NCBI RefSeq assembly: GCF_010501015.1
Contig: NZ_QVML01000014.1
Location: 8,283 to 72,282, forward strand
Direction: 5' to 3'
Source of the DNA: Bacteroides sp. 214
GTDB lineage: Bacteria; Bacteroidota; Bacteroidia; Bacteroidales; Bacteroidaceae
Length of the DNA stretch: 64,000 nt
A model generated the notes under the pieces. The model did not search any database, had not been told where the DNA came from, and saw nothing but the letters and a program-made list of their open reading frames with translations. Positions 39,400-47,667 of this stretch are shown here, piece by piece. Positions within the stretch are counted from its first letter, which is position 1. Each line of letters opens with the position of its first letter. A program made the translations under genes and the position numbers.

Positions 39400-41049
39400 T
39401 TAAAAACGAAAAGCCAGTCCACCAACGAAGTTAATTCCTTGCACAACGTAATTAACGCTATAAGAGTATTTCTTGTTCAACAGATTGCTTCCTTTGGCAT
39501 AAATAGAAATTCCTTTATGGAACTCGTATGTTAAACTTACGCCCAGATTATTGACAGCATTTTCTGGGTTGTACTCTGCGTCGACTCTGCTTATGTATTG
39601 ATAATTTAGCCCTAAGTTCAGCTCGGGAAGAAATTTAGTATCTACTCTGAAATCGAATTGAAACTCTGGTTTAAGAAGCAAATTAATATTCTCGTCCGCA
39701 TCCCAATTATAGTAAGTACCTTCTGCAGAAACAGCGAAACGGTCTTTGTAGTTATACAACAGCTTACCTCCTACATTAAGGTTACTGGTCTTTTCCTGAT
39801 AAAAAACATTGTGGTCACGGGCAGGACCTCCTATGTAAAAATCGGTTCTTGGAATGAGGTCGTCTTTCAGTAATTGGTAGCCACCAAAGATGTTGAACCA
39901 AAGTCCGCTAACCGGGCTTGCTTTGAAACCAATTTGTGCATTTAGTTGTTCGTACGTATCATCCAACCAACTGGCAGAAACCGCATAAGGACTGACTTCC
40001 TCCAACCGGCGGAAATCATTTACAAAACGTTCGCCGGTAGCCTGTGCATACAACACGTATGAATCGGAGAAAAGATAGGATGCTTTCACATCCGGTGATG
40101 CTCTGAACGACTTACCACTGCCGGAAGCAAAATCTACATTAGCACCTAAATGCAGTTTAGTGTTTTCGCCATTCCATTCATAATAGGGGGTTGCACGTAA
40201 AGCTGTGCGGTTATCATATTTCTTTTCTCCATCGTAAAAGATATTGTCCATCTTTAAAGATACTCCAACAAGTTGTTCATCAGATATATCACCTGCTACA
40301 TTAGCATGAGTACGTACAATGGTCTCACTATCCGAATTACCATATCTCTTTTTGAACAACAGTAATCCTGTACCTATATCGAAGTGAAGTGCATAAGCAT
40401 TATCTTTGGATTTTAATCCAACACGTACATCGCCCGATGTGTGGTTTTGATTAGCATACAACGATGCCGGAAGATAGTTGAAGTTGCTTACCCCAAAGTT
40501 GCCTTCAAGGTTAAGGTCTATCTTGCCAAACTGATGTAAGTAGTATGCACCTGCCTTTGTGCGATAGAAGCGACTTCTCCATTTGCCATCTTCATCTATC
40601 AGGTCAAGCTTTCCGTTCATCCCGTCTACACTAAATGACACGTTCAACCGGTCTTGTGGTGTGGAAAGGAGTAAGTAATTAGCTCTCACATCTAAGTTTC
40701 CTCTATTGCCATATCCTAAACGGGCATACCCCTTTGTCGGTTCTTTTTGTACTTCCTTTCCTGTGAAAGCCTCCATAGGTGAACCCGGAATAGAAGTTGC
40801 CGGAAAGATTGTTCCGTCATATTCTACCGACTTTGGCGTTACGGTTATCTCATCAACTTTAGGAAGTACATTAATCTTCCGTGCATCCATAATGTTGGGG
40901 TTGTACTCTTGCTCTACCACTACTGTACGGTTGAGGGTCGTATCTTTAGGCTGTGTTTGTGCGCTCAATGAAAGAGTGTTTCCACCTATTAGCAGTGCAG
41001 CAAACAAAATGGCGCTGCTTTTTTCTATCTTGGCTCTATTAATTTTCAT
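39400..41049 (-). CDS. TonB-receptor-like outer membrane beta-barrel without a plug
   Basis: 549 residues with a signal peptide (ILFAALLIGGNTLSLSAQ). After a short conserved N-terminal stretch (VVVEQEYNPNIMDARKINVLP) it consists of repeating beta-strands with aromatic girdles, ending INFVGGLAFRF (C-terminal Phe). No plug domain is visible, so it is not a classical TonB-dependent importer; databases usually label such proteins TonB-dependent receptor or hypothetical. Its ATG overlaps the stop of the TPR gene (ATGA), showing tight coupling. A joint envelope role with the TPR protein is inference. Confidence 0.75.
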   Translation of the reverse strand: MKINRAKIEKSSAILFAALLIGGNTLSLSAQTQPKDTTLNRTVVVEQEYNPNIMDARKINVLPKVDEITVTPKSVEYDGTIFPATSIPGSPMEAFTGKEVQKEPTKGYARLGYGNRGNLDVRANYLLLSTPQDRLNVSFSVDGMNGKLDLIDEDGKWRSRFYRTKAGAYYLHQFGKIDLNLEGNFGVSNFNYLPASLYANQNHTSGDVRVGLKSKDNAYALHFDIGTGLLLFKKRYGNSDSETIVRTHANVAGDISDEQLVGVSLKMDNIFYDGEKKYDNRTALRATPYYEWNGENTKLHLGANVDFASGSGKSFRASPDVKASYLFSDSYVLYAQATGERFVNDFRRLEEVSPYAVSASWLDDTYEQLNAQIGFKASPVSGLWFNIFGGYQLLKDDLIPRTDFYIGGPARDHNVFYQEKTSNLNVGGKLLYNYKDRFAVSAEGTYYNWDADENINLLLKPEFQFDFRVDTKFLPELNLGLNYQYISRVDAEYNPENAVNNLGVSLTYEFHKGISIYAKGSNLLNKKYSYSVNYVVQGINFVGGLAFRF

Positions 41050-44000
41050 AACTCGTTGTTCTTTAGTTTCTGTAATCTGCTTTCTATCATTTCCTGAATA
41101 TCGTCTTGTGTTTTGTAGTTTTGCTGCAAACTCAAGAGATATTGGCGGGCATCAAGCTCTTTGCCCGTGGACATGTATACATCAGACAATAATACAAAGC
41201 CTCTTGCCAACCAATACATGTGTGGGGTGCTTTGGTCAATGAAATTCAGTAATTCCTTTTCTGCACCGATGTAGTTGCCTGCATCGTACATATATTGAGC
41301 TACTAAATATTTTGCTTCGGCTCCTTGTGCAGTACGGGTGTCTTTGGCGAGCACGCGTAGGTCAACAGTTGCTTTCTCGGTTGCTTTTTCTGCGATATAA
41401 GCCTTGGCGCGATAATATAAGGCTTCATTGTAAAGTTCCGGCGACAGTTTTGCTTCGGCAAGTAAGTCGGTTGCGCCGTGAATTGTTTCTATATGGTTTC
41501 GGGTGAGGTATGCACAACGCAATATACCGGTCTTTGCCAGTAGACGGCGATCGGGTGTTGAGGCTTTCTCTTTCAGCTGTTTGTATGCTACAAGCGCCTC
41601 TGAATAACGATATAGGTTGAACAGGACTTCGCTACGCATAATGAGTGCATCTTCGGCAAAAGGGCTGTCGGGGTACTCTAATAATTTCTCCGTGTGCACC
41701 AGTACAAGGTCAGATTTGTTTTGTTCCTTAGATATCAGTGTGAGATAGTAGTGAGCATTCAGACTAAAACCTCCTTGTGGAAAGCTTTGCAGGTATTTAT
41801 TGAAACTTTCTTTTGCCTCTTCTACTCGTCCGCGCATATATACTTTTTCGGCAGCGATGTAGGTTAGTGAATCTTGTTCACTGGCATCGAAACGAATATC
41901 ACCGGGTAAGGTAGCAGTAAGCTCAACAAAATCATTCACTCGGTTCATATCTATAAAAATAGATTTCAAATCGCGAAGTGCCAGGCGTGCCTCTTCGCTA
42001 CCCGGATAGTCGGTTACTACTTTCTTATAAGCAGCGATTGCCTTATCGTAATTTCCGTTCTGGTAGTAAAGCAAACCAATCTCGGCAGCAGCTTTTTTAC
42101 TCAATGGGCTGTTAGGATACTTGTCCAGCAGCTCGCTAAACGATGCAATGGCTTGTTGGTTGTTCTCCATAAGCACATACGAGCGACCTTTTTCGTACAT
42201 AGCATTCAGTGCGTATGTTGAGGAAGGATATTTACCAAGCAGGCGGTTCAGTAAGGTAATCTTCCCGGCATAATCTTTCTGCAGACCCGAAACCAATGCT
42301 AATTGATAGAAGGAATAATCGCCCGCAGTAGTTCCCATTCCTTCTGCCAGCGCATAATATTGCTTGGCATTATCGAATTGACGGGTATGGAAATAGCTAT
42401 CGGCAATTCGATTATAAGCATCTGCCAACGTTTCTTTATTTGTCTGGGCGGCAAATTTCACATAGCGATCAAACCAAGTACGTGCGCGTTCGTACTCTTT
42501 TTGTTGGAAAGCAGTGTAACCCAAATTGTAATGTGCTAAGGCATACATCTCTGTTTCTTTCTGGCTGGTGAGACGTAGATAATCGGTAAAGTTGCGTGTT
42601 GCATCTTGCAGCCTATTCAAACGATAATAAGACTCGCCACGCCAGTAACAGGCGTTTGCTTGTGTTTGTACATTATGTCTTCCCAGCACGATGGACTGAT
42701 CAAAATAAGTTATCGCCTTATCAAAAGAGGCATTAGTGAACGCTTCGGTGCCTAGTTGGAATAGTATTTTCTGCTTGGCTTCCAGTATCTTGTTACTTGG
42801 GCGCGCAATACGTTCGATGGAAGTAAGTGCTGCCTCGTAGCTGCGGGTGTTGAGGTAGATTTCCACTAAGTAATTACTTATCTGACTGGTGTATTGCGAA
42901 TTGGGGAATTCATTAAGGAAGTTTTCAAACACGGTTACCGATTCACCAAAAGCAGAGTAGGAAGTTTCATGAATACAGAGCGCATAGTTGTATGCTGCTT
43001 GTTCTTTGATTTGCCGGTTGACATCCGAAGCTGCCGCTTGTTGAAATGCCATGCGTGCTTGATTCTTTTCGGCAAGTTCAAGATACGAAAGTCCCATATG
43101 CAGGTAGGCATTCTGACTAAGTGCATCGTTTTCGGTAGTTACTCGCCCAAGTGTTTGAGCGGCTTTGGAGAAGACTCCTGTTTTATAATAAGCAATACCA
43201 AGCATATATAAAGCATTACGTTTAGGCGTGGTTTCACTCTTCAAATAAGTTTCGAAGGAAGGAACCGCTTTATGGTATTGCGCCCAATAGTAATAGGCTT
43301 CGCCGAGGATGCGATACATTTCGCTGGTATGTTCGTTATTGGAATAGGCCGAAAGGTAGTTTTGTGCTACGATTTCAGCTTTGTCGTATTGCCCCTTCAA
43401 TAGATAAATTTCCGCTATATAATAAGGAACGAGCGCTTTGTACTTGGGGTGGTTTTGTAAAGGCAGGAAGTCTTTTAAGGCTTCATCATAACTTCCTTGC
43501 ATATACTGGATGTAGGCAAGGTAATATTGTGCGTCTTCCTGATACGCTCCGCTGGTTGCCTGTAGTGTTCTGAACCAGATGGCAGCTTCTTTTATATTTC
43601 CTATCGCCATGTAAGAAACCGCTTTGTTATAGGTCATTTCATCACGTTCATCATTGGCAAGCAAAGAGAGATCCGAAGAATTGAACATTGCCACTGCTTC
43701 ATCATATTTCTCTTGGAAAAAATAAGTAGAAGCCATTAAAGCATACAATCGATTACTATAAGGCGTATCGGGATACTTCTCCATATAGGTCTCAAGTAGT
43801 GTGATACTTTCTTTATCTTTCAACTCATAAGCAGTACAAACCAGCATATATTCCACCTCCATTCGGTAGTTGCTCTCGGGCGTGGTGTTGAGATAGGTTT
43901 GTAATAGCGGCATAGCAGCAGCGTAATGTTTTTGCAAAAACAGATCTCTTCCTTCGGTAAACAGTTTCTGTGGCGAAGTTATGCTTTCATTTGCTTGTGC

Positions 44001-44063
44001 GTGAATCATACAAGGCACACAGCACAGAAGGACAAAGATGAGGTGGGAAAATCTACTCTTCAT
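41046..44063 (-). CDS. Large exported TPR-repeat protein
   Basis: 1005 residues from the ATG giving MKSRFSHLIFVLLCCVPCMIHAQ, a signal peptide. A 43-codon upstream extension overlaps the -7 box at 44111-44118 and the Nudix 3' region, and is rejected. Nearly the whole mature protein is TPR/Sel1-like helical repeats (for example YNKAVSYMAIGNIKEA, AYNYALCIHE, AALTSIERIAR, IGLLYYQNGNYDKAIAAYKK). Large periplasmic TPR proteins are scaffolds for protein assembly. It is translationally coupled to the downstream beta-barrel gene. No specific function is known to me. Confidence 0.82.
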   Translation of the reverse strand: MKSRFSHLIFVLLCCVPCMIHAQANESITSPQKLFTEGRDLFLQKHYAAAMPLLQTYLNTTPESNYRMEVEYMLVCTAYELKDKESITLLETYMEKYPDTPYSNRLYALMASTYFFQEKYDEAVAMFNSSDLSLLANDERDEMTYNKAVSYMAIGNIKEAAIWFRTLQATSGAYQEDAQYYLAYIQYMQGSYDEALKDFLPLQNHPKYKALVPYYIAEIYLLKGQYDKAEIVAQNYLSAYSNNEHTSEMYRILGEAYYYWAQYHKAVPSFETYLKSETTPKRNALYMLGIAYYKTGVFSKAAQTLGRVTTENDALSQNAYLHMGLSYLELAEKNQARMAFQQAAASDVNRQIKEQAAYNYALCIHETSYSAFGESVTVFENFLNEFPNSQYTSQISNYLVEIYLNTRSYEAALTSIERIARPSNKILEAKQKILFQLGTEAFTNASFDKAITYFDQSIVLGRHNVQTQANACYWRGESYYRLNRLQDATRNFTDYLRLTSQKETEMYALAHYNLGYTAFQQKEYERARTWFDRYVKFAAQTNKETLADAYNRIADSYFHTRQFDNAKQYYALAEGMGTTAGDYSFYQLALVSGLQKDYAGKITLLNRLLGKYPSSTYALNAMYEKGRSYVLMENNQQAIASFSELLDKYPNSPLSKKAAAEIGLLYYQNGNYDKAIAAYKKVVTDYPGSEEARLALRDLKSIFIDMNRVNDFVELTATLPGDIRFDASEQDSLTYIAAEKVYMRGRVEEAKESFNKYLQSFPQGGFSLNAHYYLTLISKEQNKSDLVLVHTEKLLEYPDSPFAEDALIMRSEVLFNLYRYSEALVAYKQLKEKASTPDRRLLAKTGILRCAYLTRNHIETIHGATDLLAEAKLSPELYNEALYYRAKAYIAEKATEKATVDLRVLAKDTRTAQGAEAKYLVAQYMYDAGNYIGAEKELLNFIDQSTPHMYWLARGFVLLSDVYMSTGKELDARQYLLSLQQNYKTQDDIQEMIESRLQKLKNNEL

Positions 44064-44110
44064 AGGTGTTCTTTTTTTATTAAGAGGTTGCTCCTTACGG
44101 GGCAGATGCG

Positions 44111-44118
44111 CAAATGTA
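44111..44118 (-). promoter_or_regulatory. -7 box of the TPR/beta-barrel operon
   Basis: The minus strand reads TACATTTG, 48 bp upstream of the TPR ATG at 44063. Confidence 0.6.
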
Positions 44119-44166
44119 CTTTCTTTTAGGCGATTATTGAGTAAAACAGATTGAGTTTCACAGGTT

Positions 44167-44703
44167 TTAACGTGGCAGAAGGTTCTTTTCAATAATCATT
44201 CGGATGCCTTTTCGGATGGAGGTCAAACCAAAATCATCGGGGTTAATATCCGAAAGTGGTAAGAAGAAAGAATCAGATACATCGTCGTTGGCATCAAGAT
44301 GATTCGTGTTCTCAACTTCGCACACGAAGAACATATCCACTGTATGTACGTTGAATCCGGAATATGGATAGATATTGGGTAGTGAAAAGAGATAGGTGGT
44401 GCGGAGTACTTCCAGCCCGGTTTCTTCGCGCACTTCGCGGATTACACCCTCTTCGGCGGTTTCGTACATATCAATAAAGCCTCCGGGAAGGTCGAGGGTT
44501 CCTTTAGCAGGATCTTTAGCCCTGCGGCAAACCAACAGCTCTCCCTGCGCATTCACTATTAACGCTACGGTAGCCGAACAGGAATTGAAGTAATAAACAA
44601 AACCACACTTCTCGCATTTCTTAGACTTGTCATTGTGAATGTAGAATTCGGCAGAGCCGCACTTGGGGCAGTACCGAAAGAGGGATAAAGGATGTTCTTC
44701 CAT
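44167..44703 (-). CDS. Nudix hydrolase with N-terminal zinc ribbon
   Basis: 178 residues. The first 40 carry a four-cysteine ribbon (CPKCGS, then CEKCGF). The Nudix box is GGFIDMYETAEEGVIREVREETGL with all consensus Glu and Arg residues, so it should hydrolyse a nucleoside diphosphate linked to another moiety. The layout recalls NADH pyrophosphatase-type NudC proteins, but this one is shorter and the NudC signature after the box is not evident, so the substrate is open. Its -7 box is at 44717-44724, giving a leader of only a few bases. Confidence 0.88.
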   Translation of the reverse strand: MEEHPLSLFRYCPKCGSAEFYIHNDKSKKCEKCGFVYYFNSCSATVALIVNAQGELLVCRRAKDPAKGTLDLPGGFIDMYETAEEGVIREVREETGLEVLRTTYLFSLPNIYPYSGFNVHTVDMFFVCEVENTNHLDANDDVSDSFFLPLSDINPDDFGLTSIRKGIRMIIEKNLLPR

Positions 44704-44716
44704 AGGTTTTTATTTA

Positions 44717-44724
44717 CAAAAGTA
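44717..44724 (-). promoter_or_regulatory. -7 box of the Nudix gene
   Basis: The minus strand reads TACTTTTG, 13 bp upstream of the start codon at 44703, so the leader is very short. Confidence 0.6.
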
Positions 44725-44738
44725 ATAAAAAGAATCAC

Positions 44739-44746
44739 TACCTTTG
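44739..44746 (+). promoter_or_regulatory. -7 box of the comF-like gene
   Basis: TACCTTTG, 16 bp before the ATG at 44763. It is divergent from and almost overlaps the Nudix promoter. Confidence 0.6.
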
Positions 44747-44762
44747 CCAAAAAGCTGAATAG

Positions 44763-45455
44763 ATGTTACACTGGATTCGTTCCCTTTTTACGTTGCTCTT
44801 TCCTCGCTACTGTACTGTATGCGATAATATTCTTCGCGGAGATGAGAAACGCCTTTGTCTGAAGTGCGATATAAACCTGCCTCGTACCTATTACCACTTA
44901 CAAAAAGAGAATAACCTGGAGAAACTTTTCTGGGGGAGAATACCTATTGAACGCGGTACCGCGCTTTTCTTCTATAATCGCGGGAGCGACTACAGAGCCA
45001 TTTTACATCATTTGAAGTATAAAAACGACCCCGTCATTGGGAGCATTATAGGCGAACAAATGAGCATGGAGTTTGCCGAGTCTGACTTCTTTACAGGTGT
45101 CGATGTAATTATTCCTGTTCCCCTACACAGCAAAAAACTGCGTAAGCGCGGTTACAACCAAAGTGAAGAGATAGCAAAAGGTGTGGCACGGGCAACGGGT
45201 ATTCCGCTGGACACTACTTCTGTGAAACGCGAAAAGGATACCGAAACGCAAACCAAGAAATCTGCGTTTGAGCGTTGGGAGAATGTAAGCGGAATATTTG
45301 TGCTTTCGCAACCCGAACAGTTTGTGGGCAAACACATACTGCTTGTAGATGATGTGCTCACTACAGGTGCTACCATTTGTGCGGTTGCCGATGCTTTCAA
45401 AGAGGTGGAAGGTCTGAGGTTTAGCGTTTTGACATTGGCGGTGGCACAGCAATAG
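44763..45455 (+). CDS. ComF family phosphoribosyltransferase-like protein
   Basis: 230 residues. N-terminal zinc-finger cysteines (CTVCDNIL.., CLKCD) are followed by a phosphoribosyltransferase fold: DVIIPVPLHSKKLRKRGYNQSEEIA and the PRPP-binding loop HILLVDDVLTTGAT. ComF homologues assist DNA uptake in naturally competent bacteria; in Bacteroidetes the role is not established. It converges on the MutS-like gene, with 9 bp between the stops. Confidence 0.88.
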   Translation: MLHWIRSLFTLLFPRYCTVCDNILRGDEKRLCLKCDINLPRTYYHLQKENNLEKLFWGRIPIERGTALFFYNRGSDYRAILHHLKYKNDPVIGSIIGEQMSMEFAESDFFTGVDVIIPVPLHSKKLRKRGYNQSEEIAKGVARATGIPLDTTSVKREKDTETQTKKSAFERWENVSGIFVLSQPEQFVGKHILLVDDVLTTGATICAVADAFKEVEGLRFSVLTLAVAQQ

Positions 45456-45464
45456 CAATTTGAA

Positions 45465-46967
45465 TTAGCTGTTATTATAGGCATCGCGTACAATCTCTTC
45501 GGGATAATCGAAAAGCTCCAGAATCTTTATCGCGTTCTTTTCGCTTGCAACGCCTTTCTTTATTTTATAATCAAAAGATAAGACATCGCTAGCTACCGAC
45601 TCATTGAAATAGTATAATTCGTAAGTATCTTGCAGCAAAGCAGCCAGCTCAAGGTCGTGTGTTGAAATGAATACGATATTATTATTCTTTACCAATGCGG
45701 CTAGTACTGCTTTGCCTATGGCTATGCGCTCTTTGGTATTTGTTCCTTTGAATGGCTCATCGAGTAAAAACAGATAATTCCCTTGTTGGCTATCTTCAAT
45801 TAGTTGTTTTACTTGCTCTACTTCGCGCAAGAAGTAGCTTTTGCCTTCCATCAGGTTATCGACTGTATGAATAGCAGAGGCTATCTTCATATCTGTAGGG
45901 GTACAAAAGTTTTTAGCAAAACAAGTGTTCAATACATTACCTGTAATCAAGTTTATGCCGATGGTACGGATAAAGCTTGTTTTGCCCGACATGTTGGAGC
46001 CCGTTATCAGTACCGATTTCGTTGATACCCTTAGATCATTGCCAATGGCATCGTATATCATTGGGTGATAAACTCCTTCGGCAATTAATTCTTGAGGGTT
46101 CTCCGAATAGGTAGGTAAACAGTAGTAGGGAAATGCTTCGCGTAATAGAGAAATGCATCTAAGTAGGTCTAAGCGGGCAACGAACGTAAAAACATCTTTC
46201 AACTGTTGTTGCTTGTCTTTCAATAAAACGAATGTACGATTGATGGAGTATGCTTCGGTTAGGAAGAACACATTAAAAAGTTCCGTAAAGAAATAAGCAA
46301 GGAGTGCAAGGTCGCTTTCTAAACGGATACTCCACTTAAAGGATTTCAGATGTTTTTGTAGTTCTTTCAAACTACGCAAAGTGGTTTCAATGCTTGGGTT
46401 TAGTTGCAGAAATTCTTTTTCGGTAACAAGCTTTTCAGTCACTTCGATTAGCTTCACCAATTGCGGAATAGAAAAGCAATACTCCTGCACTTTTGCTTTG
46501 TCTCTGTAATGCAATAGCGCGTTAAGCACCAAAGAAGCGATAAAAAGCAACAACAGAGCTTTAATGTGAAATATGAACATGAGCCCGCACAAAATAAAAG
46601 GCACAAAGCGGCAAATAGATAAGAGGCGGAGTCTCTTCTTTGATGGTTGCGGCAATGGCTTAGAAAACAACGTAGGGATATAGTAAGCATCGGAATGATC
46701 TAACTTTCCTAATTGTTTATCGAGTAATAATTGCAATGCTTTATCTTCGGATAGCTTGCAGATAAGGCTTTCTTGTTCGCCAACCCAAGAGCGCTTGCTA
46801 TAATGTAATGTGTGGTATAGATATTGTCGTCCCGGACAAGATTGGGTGTAGTCTGTTCCCCAAAAGAACTCTTCTAGGTCTAAATCTTCTACTGTAGCAT
46901 CGCTTAACAATGCATTATCAGATTCCTTCTCGGTGTTGTGAAAGAGGGAGATGAGGTGTAAATCCAT
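45465..46967 (-). CDS. MutS-family ATPase lacking mismatch-binding domains
   Basis: 500 residues from the ATG giving MDLHLISLFHNTEK; a 27-codon extension upstream overlaps the promoter. The C-terminal ~200 residues are a MutS domain V ATPase: Walker A GSNMSGKTSF, FLLDEPFKGTN (Walker B) and STHDLE. The N-terminal mismatch-recognition domains of MutS are absent. A hydrophobic hairpin (FVPFILCGLMFIFHIKALLL, then LLFIASLVLNALL) at about 105-145 could span the membrane. It is probably not the housekeeping repair protein; its function is unknown. Confidence 0.82.
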   Translation of the reverse strand: MDLHLISLFHNTEKESDNALLSDATVEDLDLEEFFWGTDYTQSCPGRQYLYHTLHYSKRSWVGEQESLICKLSEDKALQLLLDKQLGKLDHSDAYYIPTLFSKPLPQPSKKRLRLLSICRFVPFILCGLMFIFHIKALLLLFIASLVLNALLHYRDKAKVQEYCFSIPQLVKLIEVTEKLVTEKEFLQLNPSIETTLRSLKELQKHLKSFKWSIRLESDLALLAYFFTELFNVFFLTEAYSINRTFVLLKDKQQQLKDVFTFVARLDLLRCISLLREAFPYYCLPTYSENPQELIAEGVYHPMIYDAIGNDLRVSTKSVLITGSNMSGKTSFIRTIGINLITGNVLNTCFAKNFCTPTDMKIASAIHTVDNLMEGKSYFLREVEQVKQLIEDSQQGNYLFLLDEPFKGTNTKERIAIGKAVLAALVKNNNIVFISTHDLELAALLQDTYELYYFNESVASDVLSFDYKIKKGVASEKNAIKILELFDYPEEIVRDAYNNS

Positions 46968-46985
46968 AATGGTTCTATGTTGACA

Positions 46986-46993
46986 CAAATGTA
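46986..46993 (-). promoter_or_regulatory. -7 box of the MutS-like gene
   Basis: The minus strand reads TACATTTG, 18 bp upstream of the ATG at 46967. Confidence 0.6.
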
Positions 46994-47296
46994 GTAATAT
47001 TTGCGAGAAGGAAGCAATACTGTTATCTCTTTTTGTGCCTATAATCAAAAATTACCATTGCTACATGCTCTAGATAAAACTCATTGTGTCTTTTTGACGG
47101 CAAAATTACCCTAATGCAACTCTGTTACTTTGTATTTGCTGTCTTTTTGTATTTTATCTGGTTTTGTTTTTTTGTTGCACTTACGACACGATGTGCTCTA
47201 CAAGCCTCCTGAGAGGGGTACTTTTCAATAGAAAAAGATGTTGTTTTAACCCCCATATCCATGCTCTGTGATGAACTTTTGTACTGCACGTGTGTA

Positions 47297-47323
47297 CCCC
47301 TGCCACAACGCTTGTGGCGGGGG
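47297..47323. other. Strong GC-rich stem-loop
   Basis: CCCCTGCCACAA pairs with TTGTGGCGGGGG around CGC: 12 pairs with one wobble. No T-run follows. It lies in the 700-bp gap between two minus-strand genes, just before a 22-bp array. The rest of 47000-47296 shows nothing I can name. Confidence 0.55.
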
Positions 47324-47345
47324 TGTGATGTGTTGAGAATAATAT

Positions 47346-47455
47346 GCCTATGGTTCATCTCTTGTTTGCTTATGGCATTTGAGTTGTTTGCTTATGGCTC
47401 TTGCTCCGTTTGCTTATACCTCATGGTCGAAGAGCCATAGGCAGAAACCCAAATT
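47346..47455 (+). repeat. 22-bp tandem array, five units, GCTTATGG/GCCATAGG core
   Basis: Units start at 47346, 47368, 47390, 47412 and 47434. Cores: GCCTATGGT, GCTTATGGC, GCTTATGGC, GCTTATACC and GCCATAGGC. The spacers differ from those in the composite element, and its other modules are absent. The remaining 47456-47667 is unremarkable sequence 3' of the GH3 gene. Confidence 0.85.
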
Positions 47456-47667
47456 CCCTGCTGTTTTTGGGAGCACGCGCAGTTGTCGAAGGTTTTAAGG
47501 CAATCTCTGAGGGTTTGACAAAATGATAGTTTGGTAGGAGGGTGGTTTTAGGGGAATGTCCGAAATAGTGGATTGCTTGGGGTGGCAAAGAGTAGCGGCC
47601 ACAGCTAATTTAAGTTGCGGCCGCTAATAAAAAGAGTGGATATGCGGAATGAACAGAAAGATTGCTG

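Noticed and set aside
47125..47358. Minus-strand ORF of 77 codons
   Set aside because: It crosses a GC-rich stem-loop and the first 22-bp unit, with no recognisable domain.
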